Assembly: GCA_013152695.1 (NCBI GenBank)
Contig: JAADFV010000463.1
Location: 1-15,891 of the forward strand
Source of the DNA: Chloroflexota bacterium
Lineage (GTDB): Bacteria; Chloroflexota; Anaerolineae; J102
Reading direction: 5' to 3'
Length of the DNA: 15,891 nt
This document shows positions 13,461 to 15,891 of this stretch, piece by piece. Both the position numbers and the translations under genes were made by a program. Every line of letters starts with the position of its first letter. The stretch's first letter is position 1. The notes under the pieces were generated by a model. It was not told where the DNA came from and ran no database searches. It was given only the letters and a program-made list of their open reading frames with translations.

Positions 13461-13580
13461 ATGTCGATAGAAACCGCGCGAAGAAGTCAAGAAAAGCCGA
13501 AGATGGAGGAGTTGAAAGAGCTGCTCCGGGAGCAAGCATACACATTCCGGAAACAGAAAAGGAATAATCATGTACGATAA
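13461..13580 (+). CDS. Possible 39-residue upstream open reading frame overlapping the kinase start
   Basis: The frame starts at an ATG and ends at a TAA that lies 8 bases past the kinase start codon, so the two frames overlap by 11 bases. This is a geometry suited to translational coupling. The peptide is strongly charged, with a helix-like stretch (KMEELKELLREQAYTFRKQK). There is no clear Shine-Dalgarno, and no family is recognised. It may be a chance frame in an A-rich leader. Confidence 0.2.
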   Translation: MSIETARRSQEKPKMEELKELLREQAYTFRKQKRNNHVR

Positions 13581-15891
13581 GTCATTACTTTCTACCATAC
13601 TGGAACTCGCCCCCAATGCCATTATTGTGGTTGATAACGAGCAGCGGATTATCCTCTTCAACCGCAGTGCCGAAAATATCTTTGGCTACAAAGCTGAGGA
13701 AGTTTTCGGCAAACCTCTGGACATACTCCTCCCGCCTACAGCCATTGATGTCCACCGCGATCAGGTGAACCATTTTGTGCGAGAAGGATATGCATCGCGG
13801 CGGATGGAAGAACGAGGACACAAGGGATCACTGCAGGGAAGGCGTAAAGATGGCAGTCTCTTTCCCATCGAAGTGAGTATAGGCGTCATCCCTTATGCAA
13901 AAGGTCGGATTGCAGTTGCAATCGTGCATGATATTAGTGAGCGCGTTCAGACTGAAAAAAGACTCAGGGTGCTGGCGGAACAATATCAGACGATGATCTC
14001 GGCGCCCCTGTTTGGCTTTAGGTTGATCAATGAAAATGGCATCATCGAGGATGTCAACGAAACTTATTGTAAGATGTCCGGCTATACAAGAGAAGAGCTG
14101 CTGGGGCAGTCTATCGCTGCTCTCGAAGCACAACTGAGTGAGGAAGAGGTTGTACAGCTCTTAGACAATATCCGGGAGGTAGGTACGGGGCATTTCGAGA
14201 CCAAACATAAAGCGAAGGATGGTCGTGTTTTTGATGTGGAGATTACGACAAGTTACTGGCCATCTCAGCAGAAGTATATTGCTTTTATTTATGATATCAC
14301 CGAGCGTAAACGTGCCCAAGAGCAACTGGTGTTGAATGAAGAACGCTTTCGCGCCCTCATCGAAAATAGCGCTGATGGTATTTTTATCATCGATGAACGA
14401 GGCGAGATTACCTATCGCAGTCCTGCTGTGTTCCGCATGATAGGATTTCGTCCTGACGAATCTGCAGAACGTGCTCCCTTTGACTTCATTCATCCTGAAG
14501 ATCGACTTTACGCTCAAGAAAGATTTCAGAAACTGATTGTCGAGCCCGGCACTACCCAACATTTTCAAATGAGGGTTCTCCATACTGATGGTACCTGGCA
14601 TTGGTTCGAAGGCCATGGCACGAGCATGTTCCACCACCCTGCCATCCGCGGTCTCGTGCTCAATGTGCGTGACGTCACCGAGCGTAAGGAACGGCAGGAA
14701 AAGCAGCGCCAGTTGCAGGAATACATCCAGGCGCAAGAACTGACGATGCACGAAATTCTGGAAGCCATTCCCGAAGGTATTCTCGTCATCGATGATCGGG
14801 GACGGGTGCTCATAGCCAATCCTGCCGCCGAAGAAAATTTGCAGGCCTTGGCCGGCGTCAGCGTTGGTGAAATCATTACCCACCTGGGCGATCGTACCCT
14901 TTATGAGCTGCTTACTTCTCCCACCCAAGGCCACTGGCACGAAGTCAAGCTCGACGAACGTATTTTCGAGGTCGCAACACGTCCTTTGCACAAAGAGGGG
15001 GAGGCAGAGCATTGGGTTCTGATCATCGATGAGGTGACCGAGCAACGTCTCGCTCAAAAGCAACTCTATCAGCAGGAACGGCTGGCAGCCGTGGGCCAGC
15101 TTGCCTCGGGCATTGCCCATGATTTCAATAACATCATGGCTGTGATCGTCCTCTATGCCCAGCTCGTGGCGCGCCGCAAGAACATTCCCGAAACCGAGCA
15201 AGAGTGGATCAAAATCATCAACCAGCAGGCCTGGCACGCCACGCGCCTTATCCAGCAAATCCTGGATTTCAGCCGGCAAGCAGTACTCTCCACTCAACCA
15301 CTTAACCTGCTCCCCTTATTGAAGGAGCAGGTCAAGTTGCTGCAACGAACTCTGCCCTCAAGTATCGAGATCGAGTTTGGCTATGATACAGAAGCAGAAT
15401 ACTGGCTCGAAGCCGATCCCACACGGATGCAGCAAATGCTCACCAATTTGGCAATCAATGCCCGCGATGCCATGCCCGAGGGGGGGATCTTATGCATCAA
15501 CCTGGAGCGAATCATCTACGATCCCGAGACATCACCTTCTGTCGCCGGCCTGGAGCCTGGTGTTTGGATCAAATTGATGGTATCAGATACAGGCACAGGA
15601 ATCTCTCCCGAGGTTCTGAAGCATCTTTTCGAGCCATTCTACACGACCAAAGCGCCTGGTGAAGGCACAGGGTTGGGGTTGGCGCAGGTGTATGGCATTG
15701 TCAGCCAGCATGGCGGCTTGATCGACGTCAAGTCGGAGGAAGGGAAGGGCACATCCTTCATCATTTACCTGCCCGCCCTGCAAACCCATGCCGAATCCCA
15801 GCCCTCTTTGGAGAAATCGCCGGAGATTCGCGGCCATGGTGAGAAGATTCTCCTCGTCGAAGATGGGGCGGCGATACGCACGGCCATGGTG
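13570..15891 (+). CDS. Multi-PAS hybrid sensor histidine kinase (3' end outside window)
   Basis: A frame of 774 codons is open to the right edge. The ATG has AGGA seven bases upstream, and an in-frame stop at 13513 excludes a much longer start. There is no membrane segment, so the protein is likely cytoplasmic. Four PAS-like regions occupy about 5-125, 138-248, 255-375 and 393-493; the first three each end with the PAC-type D-[IV]-[ST]-ER turn. The phospho-acceptor domain has LASGIAHDFNN with His517. The ATPase domain has the N box (NLAINARDAMPEGG, about 626-639), G1 (SDTGTGI), F box (FEPFYTTK) and G2 (GEGTGLGLAQVYG). ILLVED at 760-765 begins a receiver domain, which makes this a hybrid kinase. 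The His-Asp-Phe-Asn-Asn form resembles NtrB-like kinases. PAS ligands cannot be read from sequence. Confidence 0.95.
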   Translation, partial: MYDKSLLSTILELAPNAIIVVDNEQRIILFNRSAENIFGYKAEEVFGKPLDILLPPTAIDVHRDQVNHFVREGYASRRMEERGHKGSLQGRRKDGSLFPIEVSIGVIPYAKGRIAVAIVHDISERVQTEKRLRVLAEQYQTMISAPLFGFRLINENGIIEDVNETYCKMSGYTREELLGQSIAALEAQLSEEEVVQLLDNIREVGTGHFETKHKAKDGRVFDVEITTSYWPSQQKYIAFIYDITERKRAQEQLVLNEERFRALIENSADGIFIIDERGEITYRSPAVFRMIGFRPDESAERAPFDFIHPEDRLYAQERFQKLIVEPGTTQHFQMRVLHTDGTWHWFEGHGTSMFHHPAIRGLVLNVRDVTERKERQEKQRQLQEYIQAQELTMHEILEAIPEGILVIDDRGRVLIANPAAEENLQALAGVSVGEIITHLGDRTLYELLTSPTQGHWHEVKLDERIFEVATRPLHKEGEAEHWVLIIDEVTEQRLAQKQLYQQERLAAVGQLASGIAHDFNNIMAVIVLYAQLVARRKNIPETEQEWIKIINQQAWHATRLIQQILDFSRQAVLSTQPLNLLPLLKEQVKLLQRTLPSSIEIEFGYDTEAEYWLEADPTRMQQMLTNLAINARDAMPEGGILCINLERIIYDPETSPSVAGLEPGVWIKLMVSDTGTGISPEVLKHLFEPFYTTKAPGEGTGLGLAQVYGIVSQHGGLIDVKSEEGKGTSFIIYLPALQTHAESQPSLEKSPEIRGHGEKILLVEDGAAIRTAMV

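Larger units (their letters stand above)
12560..13569. other. Gene-poor region between acpP and the sensor kinase
   Basis: About 1 kb shows no convincing protein gene on either strand. From left to right it holds a palindrome (12564-12581), three scattered copies of CGGTAAA (near 12711, 12735 and 12915), heptad repeat arrays (12770-12841) and a promoter (12993-13021). Several possible RNA stems (13066-13280) and a 39-codon open frame overlapping the kinase start follow. Open frames near 13150-13420 exist on both strands over the same bases and look like chance. Confidence 0.6.

Noticed and set aside
14161..15297. A 378-codon open frame on the minus strand opposite the sensor kinase
   Set aside because: The plus strand over the same bases encodes clear PAS, phospho-acceptor and ATPase motifs. 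The antisense frame shows no family features and is a product of codon bias.

Overview
The window most likely comes from a Chloroflexota bacterium (Anaerolineae/Caldilineae-like). The clues are two secreted proteins with long Pro/Thr linkers and a short hydrophobic [YF]LPL[IV] motif, a CSLREA-type beta-helix protein, a long bacterial SRP RNA with its Alu-side region, and a greA-lysS gene pair. The assignment rests on recognised gene style, not on a database search.

Left part (1-5700). The window opens in the last codons of a plus-strand sugar-epimerase-like gene. Its end overlaps, tail to tail, the end of a minus-strand pair of secreted-protein genes. The distal gene of the pair is a beta-helix protein with a CSLREA-like start and a choice-of-anchor-Q-like end. 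The proximal gene is a large secreted HEFGH metallopeptidase-like protein with a Pro/Thr linker and Ig-like C-terminus. It is split over two frames near 4585-4600, so it is either disrupted or contains a sequence error. A recognisable promoter with an embedded inverted repeat lies near 5673-5701.

Central housekeeping block (5830-11041, plus strand). greA has a clear promoter and a long leader containing an intrinsic-terminator-like hairpin, and is followed closely by lysS. Then comes a GH57 glycosidase gene, whose stop codon lies inside the -35 box of a tRNA promoter. That promoter serves tRNA-Gly(CCC), tRNA-Ser(CGA) and tRNA-Ser(GGA). After a strong hairpin comes the SRP RNA gene ffs with its own promoter.

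Minus-strand block (11064-12557). acpP, with a promoter and a hairpin terminator, is followed by mobA and a small alkyltransferase-like (ATL) gene. These run convergent to ffs.

Right part (12560-15891). An approximately 1 kb gene-poor stretch carries degenerate heptanucleotide tandem repeats, a good promoter at 12993-13021 and several possible RNA structures. It leads into a cytoplasmic hybrid sensor kinase with four PAS-like regions, a phospho-acceptor domain, an ATPase domain and the beginning of a receiver domain. The kinase runs off the right edge of the window.

No CRISPR array, transposase or integrase was seen. The observations most worth following are the terminator inside the greA leader, the frameshift in the secreted peptidase, the heptad repeat arrays and the long structured leader of the sensor kinase.
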